Below are positions 54,824 to 64,000 of a stretch of DNA of 64,000 nt, piece after piece. The notes beneath the pieces are model-generated. The model was not told where the DNA came from. It ran no database searches and saw only the letters and a list, made by a program, of their open reading frames with translations. Every line of letters begins with the position of its first letter. Position 1 is the stretch's first letter. Source of the stretch: Catonia carolina (taxonomy: Eukaryota > Arthropoda > Insecta > Hemiptera > Achilidae); assembly GCA_035578175.1 (NCBI GenBank), contig JAQMRL010000003.1, positions 93,040,469-93,104,468 on the forward strand, in the 5' to 3' direction. A program made the position numbers and the translations under genes.

Positions 54824-55189
54824 TATTAAACCAGTGGTGAATACAATGTACTTTAAGGAAAAAGGTCTGCGTGCTGTACACATTGTATTAGTGTATTGAT
54901 TGTAGGTAAGAGGTAATGTTAAATGTAAAATAAAATTGTTATTTTTAGTTTAAGTTAGTTTAGACTTCGTAATTAATCTAACGAAGTAATTTAATTGTAA
55001 TTAGTTAGTCGTCTAAGCTTAGTAATTAAATGTAATTTATAATTTTGTTAATAAATAAAACAAAATTATAAGTTATAAGTTTAAAGGAAATTTGTTTATT
55101 ACTCATTATATCCAGATCCCGAAAGGACGTTAGCTTAAGTGTTACAATATTTTATTTATATTCGTACATTAACTAATTCTAATAATATG

Positions 55190-55605
55190 GCAGCTCCAGT
55201 TATTCTGGACGGAAGTGAGGCGTGGACAACTGCAAAAACCCAAAAGTGGAGAACCAGACAACAGAGATGAGATTTCTTCGAAGAACTAAGAGGTGTACAC
55301 GCTTGGACAGAATAAGGAATGAGGAAATCAGGTCAGAACTGGGTATTTACAACTTGAACGAAAGTCAAAGATTATCACCAAAGATAAAAGGATTATCGCC
55401 AAAGTTGGAGACAGCACATGGCAAGGATGTCAGATCACAGAATACCTAAGCAGGCACACTGGTATGCCCAGAAGGTAAAAGGGATGGCGGTAGACCTAGG
55501 AGAAGATGGAGATAGATGATATTGTTTGTGAGTTCGGATCAGACTGCGGCCTAATCCTTGGTTGGAAGAAGAAGAAGAAGAAGAAGAAGAAGAAGAAAAA
55601 GAAGA
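55190..55605 (+). pseudogene. LINE 3' end with (GAA)n tail
   Basis: The start, ILDGSEAWTTAK, matches the LYGSEAWT motif of LINE C-termini. The 75-aa frame (55,222-55,449) then has EMRFLRRTKRCTRLDRIRNE and RSELGIYNLNE. A shifted frame continues SDHRIPKQA, YAQKVKGMAVDLGEDGD-like residues, and CEFGSDC near the end. A (GAA)n run of about 35 bp closes it (55,568-55,602). It belongs to a different LINE family from the one at 36,640, although both have AAG tails. Confidence 0.75.
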
Positions 55606-56355
55606 CATTAACTAATTATTTTATTGAGTAAAATTATTAATACCTACCTAAAATTTTCATATATCCTGGGTTATCTGTTTGCGTTGTACAGTTATTCATA
55701 TCGCTAGCTTTCATAAAAATTTTGAAGAGTAGAAGTGTCTAGACGAAGGGATTTGAGGAGTTTGTAGGCAAAGACAGATAGAAGGATATTTGGTACCAGA
55801 TAGTACTCTATCATTAAAATATGTTAAAACGTATAATCTATTTACATACTGGTTAAATAATTACAAATTTAATTAATTGAAACATATTTATTTCATTATA
55901 AAAATGTTTAATTATTACAATGTTTACGTCAAACATATCGTATTTTAAACATTAACATTTAGTTAAGTTAAACTTATTTCAAAGACTCCGACCGTCACCG
56001 TTTGGATTGTTTTCATTCAGAAGCTTAATGGTAACAACTTATGTATTTACTTACTTTAAAAGTTATTTCTTATAATTTTCTTCTTAATTAAAATGAAGTT
56101 AATTTATAAAATTTTAAACAGATTTAAAATTAACTTATACAAAATAATTAATTAATAAATTTAATTTATATTAATAATGTAGATGTAAGCATAACAAGTT
56201 TACACATGTAAACCATGTTCTACTTTATTTACATTTATAAGATAGGGCTAATTGTTTACCATAGTTAATTAATAATTTATTAGTTTATGTAACAATGACC
56301 TTTAGAATCAGGTGGAACAAAATAGAAAATATGACTACATGACTACAGAATATAT
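55606..56355. other. Unassigned AT-rich sequence
   Basis: Nothing recognised. Confidence 0.35.
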
Positions 56356-57088
56356 TGTGACAATATCGAAAAACAAATGTGTGTTCGAGAGGTTTCTAGG
56401 GGGAACCGAGAAATTCATAAAATGTTAAATAGTAAATAATAGACTGACAAAGTAACAGTAGAGTTAGTTATAAAAGAATATTTAAAAAGGACCGTGTATA
56501 GTAAGGTACGGTCTTTTTTGTACTACTATTTGTAAAAGAGTCAGTTTGTTACCTGTTTAGATAATTGGCCTTTTTGTGTAACACCTTTTATTCAATTGTG
56601 ACTTGTTTACACTTGTTAAGATTTTTCCAGAGCCATGAAAAGGATTTTTTTATTTCATTATTGCATCGAATCTCTCTATTTCCAGAAATTTCTCTGATCT
56701 ACCTGTATAAAGAGAGCCCCAAGTGCGGTCGGAGAGTTAGTAACCTATTCGTTTGATCTTTACGAGTGTCTATTGCGTGTACTATCAGTACGCTAGAAAA
56801 GGTCGACGTTTCCGGGCATTGGTTAACTATTGCTATTCTGTCTTATTGTGTATGTGCATTGTGTATAATTTTGTATACGTGTATTCTGTATAATTGTTTG
56901 TAAGTAGTACTAAGTAAATTATTTAAGTTATTTATTGTATTACTTCATTATAATTAGTAGACTAGTTTATTATTTATTTTGTAAATCTTTTAGTTGTAAA
57001 TAAATACGTACTCGTAATTTTAAACTTTAGTGTATTAATTATTTAATTTACCAAGACCCCGAAACGGACCTTAGCGAAAAGTGCAACA
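56356..57088 (+). repeat. Solo LTR, family S, copy 2 (733 bp)
   Basis: Begins TGTGACAATAT, ends GTGCAACA, and is flanked by ATAT on both sides (56,352-56,355 and 57,089-57,092). It shares long blocks with 12,389-13,122, including ACCTGTTTAGATAATTGG, a TATA box (TATAAAG, about 56,706), AATAAA (about 56,999) and CCCGAAACGGACCTTAG. No internal retrotransposon sequence adjoins it. Confidence 0.8.
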
Positions 57089-58061
57089 ATATTTATTTTT
57101 CTTTTCATCTTTAGTCAAAAAAATTATTGTAATACTTAAGTAAATAAATAAAGTATACATCTTTTTTTCACAGACCCAATTTGAGAATAGACATTGTCAA
57201 ACACAATAAATACTTAACAATTATTATTTAAACTTTTATAATTCCTTAAATTAGATTACTTCAGTTTCATTACTTACAATCTAAGATGTTACATAGCTTA
57301 AAATTTTAGTCATATTACATTTGAAGGGCTCCGTGGAAGATAATTTAAAACTCTAGTTCAGAATTGAATTAATTGAAACACTATCCAATAAACTAAAGGT
57401 ATCGAATAAGTGTTCTAAATAACTCGGTTTACTTTAATTATGTCAATATTCTTTCTGATTCATTTATACCACTTTATTTGTACATTTATTTTCCCATTTT
57501 AAACCCATTTTAAACATTTTATTTTCCCATGGGAAACCATGTATGGTTTCCCATTTTCAAGGGTAGATCAATTTAGTAGCTACTTCTCTTGTTTATTTTC
57601 TACTACTGCAACCATTACGGTAATCTATGTGTGTGTAATTACAAACGATATGTTAGTTACTGAAATATTAATTAAACTACTAAGAAAATTATTAAAATAG
57701 TGAGCTAAATTATACAAATATACAGTACACGAAAACAAAACTTTTATTTCTTTTCCTTTTATTAATTTATAAATAAATAATATTATTTTTGATGAAGATT
57801 TGCTAAACTATTTTTGTGGGAATTTTTTTTTTCTTATTAATTTATTATTATAGTAAATAATTTTATTGAAACATTATTTTATTTTTATGAGAAAAAGAGA
57901 CAAAAAGTGTATTAGCATGTATATTATATAAATAAAATAGTTATAAGCAAATATTGTTCTGTAAATATGTAAATTTTTTATGTCAATAAGGCTTATATGG
58001 ATAAGTTCTGTTAGCCTTTATATTGTTGTAAAATGTAAATGAATAAATTAATTTAAAAAAA
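57089..58061. other. Unassigned AT-rich sequence
   Basis: A small palindrome around CCATGGGAAACCATG lies near 57,528-57,545. No gene recognised. Confidence 0.35.
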
Positions 58062-58950
58062 TCTGGTGTGAAACACTTACACGACTTTCTCTTGCCAATG
58101 CAAATAATGAACAATATAACCTAACATTAGTAATAAAACATTAGAAATACAGTAAACAAAAAACTAACCTCAAAAATCATAACATAATTAATCATGAGTA
58201 AATGATGCAAAATAAAAACCAACCTTAATTTGGCTTAATAATACGGAAAATCACTATTTCATGCTATGTAGAGAAAACTGCTTACAATAAAAGTTGTAGA
58301 GCTTTAATTTTCTATAAATTTTATTATATACACATTTGTCGTAAAATGGATACTAAGCCCGAAATCTTAAAATATCCTTTTTTTACAGAATTACATAAAA
58401 AAAACAGAAAATCACTAATTACCGCTAATCTAAGCTTTATCGGCTACAAAGAAATGTTTGGAATAAAAGTTGTAGGTTTTTAAATGTTCTACAATTCTGA
58501 TTATATACACTTTTGTTCTAAAATCCAAATAAGGCCAAAATCTTAAAAAAAAACATTGTTTTCTACGAGAACACAGCCTCCCCAAGAATTTCAGCAGACA
58601 TGGCGCTTACCCTATCTTATAGAGCATTTTTATAATCTTTTAGATTTTTAATATCTTATAGAGTTATTTTTTCAGAACAGTCGGACGTTAAACCAAAAAA
58701 AAATTATAGAGCATAAAAAATGTAGTAAATGAGGCGATTTTTTTAAAAAGTCGTAGAAGCCGTTTTAGAGAAAATCGGAATAAGTAAAAAATTACACGAA
58801 TAAACTACTACTTCCGGTTAACCGATATTGATGAAAATGTTCGTGTCGGGTCCTCTCGTGGTACCTAACTTAAGTTCCAAGTTTCAACTTTGTAAAATAT
58901 TCTGTTCTTGAGATATTTTGTTCACTCACACACGCACACGCGCGCGCACG

Positions 58951-58988
<38 letters not shown>

Positions 58989-59130
58989 CACACATATAAT
59001 AATCGCTAAAACCATGATTTTGGGTTCAGAGGGGCTGAAAACGTTTATATACAGTAAAAACTCGATTTCAAAAAGATCGCCATGAAACATTACTTTCCTT
59101 CCTACATACTCATATCTGGCAAGAGAAAGT
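58062..59130 (-). mobile_element. Dispersed repeat R1, copy 4 (inverted)
   Basis: In plus orientation it begins TCTGGTGTGAAACAC and ends GGCAAGAGAAAGT, the reverse of copies 1-3. The microsatellite appears as (CA)n at 58,925-58,986. A SINE-A tail is inserted at 58,667-58,701. Confidence 0.8.
58667..58701 (+). repeat. SINE-A tail inserted in R1 copy 4
   Basis: CAGAACAGTCGGACGTTAAA followed by CC and a run of A residues is the 3' end of SINE-A. The host sequence TTATAGAG occurs just before and just after, a target duplication. It is 5' truncated, like the one in the LINE at 38,167. Confidence 0.8.
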
Positions 59131-60207
59131 AAAAAACAAATAAATTATGAAAATACATTGTCGTGAAGTACTATTTATTACAAGTACCGTTTAAAGTAGG
59201 TACCATATTTAATTTCATTAAAAATTATAAAAAGAATTCACCAATAAGAATAAAATGGCAAGAAATAAATTCCCCTCCTTTTATAATTTTTCCTAACAAC
59301 TACTAGCAGCTATACGTAATAACCTTTCTCGATAAAAAAAAAGGTAACAGTAGAAACGAAAACTGTTTAACAGTGATCGTACCGCTCTCTCATGGACGTG
59401 TTCTGAACTTTTACTTAGTTTCACTTGTGTTAATTTACTGCTACCTTAAATAGAAAATGTCTATCATAAAAATATATCACAGACTTTCTCATACTCGTTC
59501 AAACATACAATTCTTTTGTGCCCATTTTTCTTTAATCTTATCTACTTTTTCTTTTTTCCATTTTCGTTAACGTATATTTTAAAAGACTTTGTCCCAAGCC
59601 TCTTAAATTTTCCTCTGAACATCTTACTTATAAACTTTATTTTTTAACGAGCAAATTATTTTTTTTAACGTACTTGCAGATTAAAAATTTATACTAACTT
59701 ATTTATGAAATATTAGAGCGCGTGACTTAATTTACATACTACTAAAGTAATTCAACCAAGTTGTTTTCTTATTTAAAAATACGAAAAATGTAACTCATAA
59801 AAAAATTCTCGTATAAAAGATTCTGGTATCTCAAAAAGATAAATTTTTAGTCATAAAAATTCTAAATTTTTTTAATTAAACCAATTACGAGTGTTGTAGC
59901 AACAGCGCCCACAATATTCAAGTGGAAGAAATACTGCAGACAATAAAGTTTCTGCCCTGTACACAAACCTAGGTAGGCCTATAACCTAGGTTTTTCATAT
60001 TTATTATTTTCGGAAATTTTTAAATAAGTTAAATATAATTTATTTTGATAGTTTTTAGTAAATATTTGGGGTAAGTTAAAAATCATTGTTTGGATTGTTA
60101 AGTGATCTTATAAATAGTCGTGTTAATTTAAGCTTGTAGTCTAAGCTAAGTCTAAGTCTAAGTAGTATATAATAATAAAATAAAAAAATAAGTATATAAT
60201 AGGCTAA
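59131..60207. other. Unassigned AT-rich sequence
   Basis: Nothing recognised before the LINE at 60,208. Confidence 0.35.
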
Positions 60208-60251
60208 CTACCCCAGGAGGTAATCGGAAACGAGAATCCTTCATCGCCAAC

Positions 60252-61961
60252 ATGAGTGGTGCAATTGATTCTGGGGAGCCCAAACCACCATGCAAGAAAG
60301 GATTGGAGACTTCCAAAAATAACACCTCAAATAACAAGTTGAGGACAAAACGAAAATGTTTACTTGCTACTATAAACATCAACACTCTAACACAGACTGG
60401 AAAACTCAAACAACTGACAGACAAACTGGACGAAAAAAACATACTGATAACAGCAATACAGGAAACACGATTTAGGGATGAACTCCACATCGACTCCGGA
60501 AATTACAGAATTTGCAAAGGAAAACCAGCGGTAAGGAACATGAAAGGTGTGACCATCCTAGGAACAGCATTTGCGGTTAACAAGAAAATCACTGAGAGTG
60601 TACTGTCCTTCACATCCCCATCAGAGAGAATATCAGTGCTGACCATCAAATCGGGAAACAAGGCGTACAACATCATAAACGCTCATGCACCAATTAACCA
60701 GGACAATAAGACGAACTTGGAGAAAGTGGAAACCTTTTGGGAACAACTAGAACAAACCCTCATAGAACTACCAGATGAACACACAAAAATTTTAATGGGA
60801 GATTTCAACGCCCAACTGGGTAGAGAGAAAGCACACAGAGACACAGTGGGATACTATCCAGCCCACACAAGAACAAATAGGAATGGCATACGACTCATCG
60901 CACTTTGCAGACTCTTCAAGATGAGAATCATGACCACACACTTCAAAAATACTCCAAAGAAAAAAAAGACTTGGATGTGTCCAAACAAGAAAATGGGGGA
61001 ATTTCAAATTGATCACGTGGCCATCACCAAAAGAAATCAGAAAGAAATCATGAACACTCAGGTCAAGAAGGGCATGAACATAGACTCAGACCACTACCCC
61101 ACAATAATTAAAACACGATTAAAACCTCACAAACCACCACCACGTCCAACAGGGAAAATCAGGATTAACCCTAAATTGCTTCGCGCCAACGGCAGTAGGT
61201 ATAGAGAGGAAGTCGAAAGAATGAACCCGGAAGAGAACTGGGAAATGACAACGCGGAAATTATACCAAATAGCGCAACAAACTATCAACCCCAATCGCAA
61301 GCCCAAACACAGGTGGTGGAACGAACAGTGTGACCAAGCTCTATATGAAAGGGCTGAAAGTTGGAAAAAATGGAACAACCAAAAAAACCCAGAAAACTGG
61401 GAGAGCTTCAGGCAAACAAGGAAGAACACAGCCAAGATCATCAGAACCACAAAGAGAAACTATGACAAACACAAACTACAGCAATTGGAAGAAGATTTTC
61501 AACAACACAACTCTAGAGATTTTTACAGAACCTTCAAGGAAGAACTCAGAGGATATCAGCCAACCAGCCTTAGTTTCAAGAAAAATGACGGTACACTGAC
61601 GACCAACAACAAAGAAGGATGCGAAACCCTTGCAGACTATTTTGAAGAGCTACTCGACTGTGACCCGCCACAAGGGACTCTAAGTTTCACCAGCAACAAC
61701 AATCCCAATCCCCCATCAAAACCACCAACGGAAAAAGAAATAGACACCATCATTCAATCTTTAAAAAACGATAAAGCACTTGGGGAAGATGGAACAATAT
61801 CAGAAATGCTAAAGGTCGGAGGGGGATGGGTAAGCAAACGAATACAACAATTATGTGTGGACATCTGGGAAAAGGAAGAAATACCGGGAGAATGGAGGAA
61901 TGCACTCATCCACCCGCTGCATAAAAAGAGTGACAAAACAAATTGCAACAACTACAGATGA
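60252..61961 (+). CDS. LINE ORF part 1: endonuclease and RT start
   Basis: This 569-aa frame opens with a short basic leader, then a complete APE-type endonuclease, which nicks target DNA. Visible active-site residues are N43 (TININT), E71 (IQETRF), H145 (INAHAPI), D184 and N186 (GDFN), D254 (IDHVAI) and D280-H281 (SDH). A basic linker follows, rich in lysine and asparagine (KPKHRWWNEQCDQAL, then KKWNNQK). The RT begins near residue 490 (PTEKEIDTIIQSLKNDKALG, then GEWRNALIHPLHKK) and is cut by a TGA at 61,959-61,961, in the NNYR motif where these proteins normally continue with ISLLP. The downstream codons do read ISLLPVAYKVLSKAL in the same frame. Confidence 0.93.
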   Translation: MSGAIDSGEPKPPCKKGLETSKNNTSNNKLRTKRKCLLATININTLTQTGKLKQLTDKLDEKNILITAIQETRFRDELHIDSGNYRICKGKPAVRNMKGVTILGTAFAVNKKITESVLSFTSPSERISVLTIKSGNKAYNIINAHAPINQDNKTNLEKVETFWEQLEQTLIELPDEHTKILMGDFNAQLGREKAHRDTVGYYPAHTRTNRNGIRLIALCRLFKMRIMTTHFKNTPKKKKTWMCPNKKMGEFQIDHVAITKRNQKEIMNTQVKKGMNIDSDHYPTIIKTRLKPHKPPPRPTGKIRINPKLLRANGSRYREEVERMNPEENWEMTTRKLYQIAQQTINPNRKPKHRWWNEQCDQALYERAESWKKWNNQKNPENWESFRQTRKNTAKIIRTTKRNYDKHKLQQLEEDFQQHNSRDFYRTFKEELRGYQPTSLSFKKNDGTLTTNNKEGCETLADYFEELLDCDPPQGTLSFTSNNNPNPPSKPPTEKEIDTIIQSLKNDKALGEDGTISEMLKVGGGWVSKRIQQLCVDIWEKEEIPGEWRNALIHPLHKKSDKTNCNNYR

Positions 61962-62145
61962 ATATCTCTGCTACCAGTAGCCTACAAAGTACTCTCAAAA
62001 GCCCTGCAGGAGAGAATCAACAAGCAGACTGAGCACCTAATAGGCGAATATCAAGGAGGTTTCAGAAAAGGGAAGATCATGTACAGAACAGATATTCAAC
62101 CAAAAAAACATCCTAAGAGTCAGAGCCATCTCAAACCAGAACACC

Positions 62146-63365
62146 GTGGTAACCTTTGTCGATTTCAAGAAGGCATATGACTCTATCGACAGAGTAACCC
62201 TCTTCAAGATTCTAGAAGAATTAGGTGTTGATCAGAAAACCCGGGCAATCACCAAACAAACATTAACAGGGACAAAATCCAAAGTGAAATTTATGGGAGA
62301 GCTGTCGCGAAGTTTTGAAGTGAAAACTGGGGTAAGACAAGGTGATGGACTGTCACCCACTCTATTCAATCTAGTATTGGAGAAAGTGATAAGGGAGTGG
62401 AGAATTCAATTGGAAGAACAGAAACTGCAACCAATCAAATTAGGAACAGGAAGAAGGAAAGTCAACATTGACTGCCTAGCCTTTGCAGATGACATAGCCA
62501 TACTGACCAGAAACACATGTGACGCCAGAATAGCCATCGAAAGACTACAGGAAACTGCAGAAAAAGCAGGATTGCAGATCTCTTATGAGAAGACAGAGTA
62601 TATGGAATGGAAACACAAAAGAGAGAAACACCTAGAAACCAAATATGGAAAAATTAACAGAGTAAATCACTTCAAGTACCTGGGGGAATGGATGCAGCCA
62701 AATGGACTAGAAAAAGTGGCACTACAAACCAGAGTGGACAAAATGAACAGGGCGTATGGGATCACCAAAAACAGATACAACAAGAAGTGTATCTCCAACA
62801 GAGCGAAAATCTTGCATTACAACACAGTGATCAAACCAGAGGGACTGTATGCCGCAGAATGCCTTGCAGCAAATAGCAAGAAGGGAATGGAGGAAATAGA
62901 AAAACGGGAAAGAAGAATTCTAAGGAAGATACTTGGGCCGAGAAAGGATGAGGAAGGACAGTGGAGACTACGCAGTAACAGAGATTTATATAGGGAAACA
63001 GAGACCTTTAGCACAACCTTCAGAAAGCGACGAGCAAAATTTTACGCACACCTTTACAGAATGGACCCATCTAGACTCACACACCAAATCTTCACCTTCA
63101 TCACACAGCGGAAAACAACGACCCCATGGGTCAAAGAAGTACAGAAAGACTTGCAAGAAATGAACATCGATGAGAATACCATTCTGGACAGGAAGGCTTT
63201 CAGGGAAACAGTTGACAGATGGGAACCATCACATCAGGTCCAACGAACGGGCACAGAATGGACAAGTGAACGCAAGCAGTTATTCAGCCAGAAAATGAGG
63301 GAATCCTGGGAACGAAGAAGACTAAACATTTGTCAAGGTTCAACGCGGTCCACAGTGGCCAAAAC

Positions 63366-63369
<4 letters not shown>
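62146..63369 (+). CDS. LINE ORF part 2: RT palm and C-terminus
   Basis: A 407-aa frame. The RT catalytic residues are in FVDFKKAYDS (D6) and LAFADDIAIL (D115-D116), with GVRQGDGLSPTLFN between them. The thumb and C-terminal region follow: YLGEWMQPNG, then RRILRKILGPRKDEEGQWRL and RRAKFYAHLYRM. It ends with RGTEW-type and RESWERRRLN motifs. The stop lies just before the poly(A). The frame is shifted relative to part 1 by an indel near 62,070. The listed Met is the first in frame, not a natural start. Confidence 0.93.
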
Positions 63370-63398
<29 letters not shown>

Positions 63399-63409
63399 GG
63401 CTAATAATA

Positions 63410-64000
63410 CAGGGTGATCGTAAAGTCACGCACCCAAAATGATAACAGTCTTAGAAAACTGTAATGTATTTTTTATTTTTCTTTCAAAGTTTGCGATACA
63501 AGTTATAATTACAACTTACTTACTTACTTAAGTTCACAACAAGTGCTGGAAATGTCCACCGTGGTTTGCAATGCATGCATCAACGCGTTTTCTTACATTG
63601 CACGCAACCTTTTTGAGTGTAGCAGTAACAATATTTGATATACAGTCTTCAATGTTTCTTCTAAGTTCATCTACTGTATGCGAGTTGTTTTTGTACACAT
63701 TATCTTTCAAATAGCCCCATAAATAAAAATCAGGAGGAGTCAGATCTGGTGACCGAGGAGGCCACAAACCTCGAGAAATTATTCGGTCATCAAAGAAATC
63801 GTGGAGAAATTGGATAGTACTGTTTGCCGTAAGTGAAGTTGCTCCGTCTTGTTGTAGCCAGCAATAACGTTCGTCAACATGTAGCAGTGCTACGAACTGC
63901 ATGATTATTTCTTGATAACGTTCTGCTGTAATTGTATCCGAAAAAAAGATAGGCCCGACAATTCTCCGACGAGATACACCACACCACACCCCAATTTTTT
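63410..64000 (-). mobile_element. Tc1/mariner transposon, partial at window end
   Basis: Begins CAGGGTGATCGTAAAGTC after TA (63,408-63,409) and continues past the window edge. It inserted a few bases from the LINE's 3' target duplication. Confidence 0.75.
63534..64000 (-). CDS. Tc1/mariner transposase, C-terminal part
   Basis: The frame is open to the window edge, with KIGVWCGVSRRRIVGPIFF near its start, so the protein continues upstream beyond the sequence. The second catalytic aspartate is in WLQQDGA and the third in SPDLTPPDFYLWGYLK. I count 38 residues between these two aspartates, longer than the 34 of mariner, and relatives with three more residues here would have 41. The C-terminus reads VRKRVDACIANHGGHFQHLL. 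It is related to, but distinct from, the transposase relic at 53,977-54,656. It may be intact. Confidence 0.85.
   Translation of the reverse strand, partial: KIGVWCGVSRRRIVGPIFFSDTITAERYQEIIMQFVALLHVDERYCWLQQDGATSLTANSTIQFLHDFFDDRIISRGLWPPRSPDLTPPDFYLWGYLKDNVYKNNSHTVDELRRNIEDCISNIVTATLKKVACNVRKRVDACIANHGGHFQHLL

Larger units (their letters stand above)
53476..55148 (+). repeat. Diverged LTR-like segment split by a transposon
   Basis: The right part ends CCAGATCCCGAAAGGACGTT and GTGTTACA and carries AATAAATAAAA, closely resembling the 3' end of the solo LTRs at 12,389 and 56,356. The left part has TTTAGGATAATTGG, matching TTTAGATAATTGG in those LTRs. Without the transposon at 53,870-54,823 the segment would be about 700 bp, close to the 734 bp of the family. 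The left edge and target duplication are unclear. Confidence 0.5.
60208..63396 (+). mobile_element. Near full-length RTE-like LINE (3.2 kb)
   Basis: One long coding region with endonuclease then reverse transcriptase, ending in about 30 A residues. AATAGGCTAA precedes it (60,198-60,207) and TAGGCTAA follows the poly(A) (63,397-63,404), giving a target duplication. Length, single-ORF design and short 5' leader (44 bp to the first Met) fit the RTE group. Two lesions are visible: a TGA at 61,959-61,961 and a frameshift near 62,070. Confidence 0.9.

Overview
The window is a transposon-rich stretch of a eukaryotic, probably arthropod, nuclear genome. The evidence is the AT-rich background, mariner and Tigger-like DNA transposons with TA target duplications, non-LTR retrotransposons with poly(A) or (AAG)n tails, tRNA-headed SINEs and two Ty3/Gypsy elements. 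Hemiptera or a related insect order is only a guess. I found no complete host gene, no rRNA, no functional tRNA and no CRISPR. Nearly everything recognisable is a mobile element or its remains, and several are nested.

Layout. 1-10,700: remnants of Jockey-like and RTE-like LINEs, a Tigger-type MITE (3260-3808), the first copy of a ~1 kb dispersed repeat carrying a TG microsatellite (7781-8756), and a truncated mariner (9909-10,695). 11,800-18,000: a perfect 32-bp palindrome, a solo LTR (12,389-13,122), a possible host first exon ending in a strong splice donor (about 13,980-14,285), a long (TG)n tract and a truncated second copy of the dispersed repeat. 18,672-28,008: a Tigger-like DNA transposon whose transposase 3' end is split by an 8.5-kb Ty3/Gypsy element on the minus strand (19,148-27,634). 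28,480-36,000: LINE and SINE fragments, a palindromic mariner (29,983-30,912), and two 1.46-kb direct repeats ending TGTAACG/CGTTACA. 36,640-38,640: a broken LINE reverse transcriptase hit by a SINE tail.

40,190-48,265: copy 3 of the dispersed repeat, interrupted by a second, apparently intact Ty3/Gypsy element (41,064-47,398) and by a GC-rich 679-bp insert with TG...CA ends. 48,500-55,600: LINE ends, several SINEs, a piggyBac-type MITE (TTAA, 52,378-53,455), an internally deleted Tc1/mariner transposon and another LINE 3' end. 56,356-57,088: a second solo LTR of the 12.4-kb family. 58,062-59,130: copy 4 of the dispersed repeat, inverted. 60,208-63,396: a nearly full-length RTE-like LINE with poly(A) and target duplication. 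63,410-end: the start of another Tc1/mariner transposon that runs off the window.

How the parts work together. Both Gypsy elements encode Gag and Pol on the minus strand. In each, the heptamer A AAA AAC sits directly before the Gag stop, so Pol is probably made by -1 ribosomal frameshifting. The second element has open gag and pol frames, near-identical LTRs, a primer-binding site matching tRNA-Gly and a clear polypurine tract, and is the best candidate for recent activity. SINEs and non-autonomous DNA elements here would depend on proteins from such LINEs and transposases. Comparisons were made by eye, so edges of old repeats are approximate.
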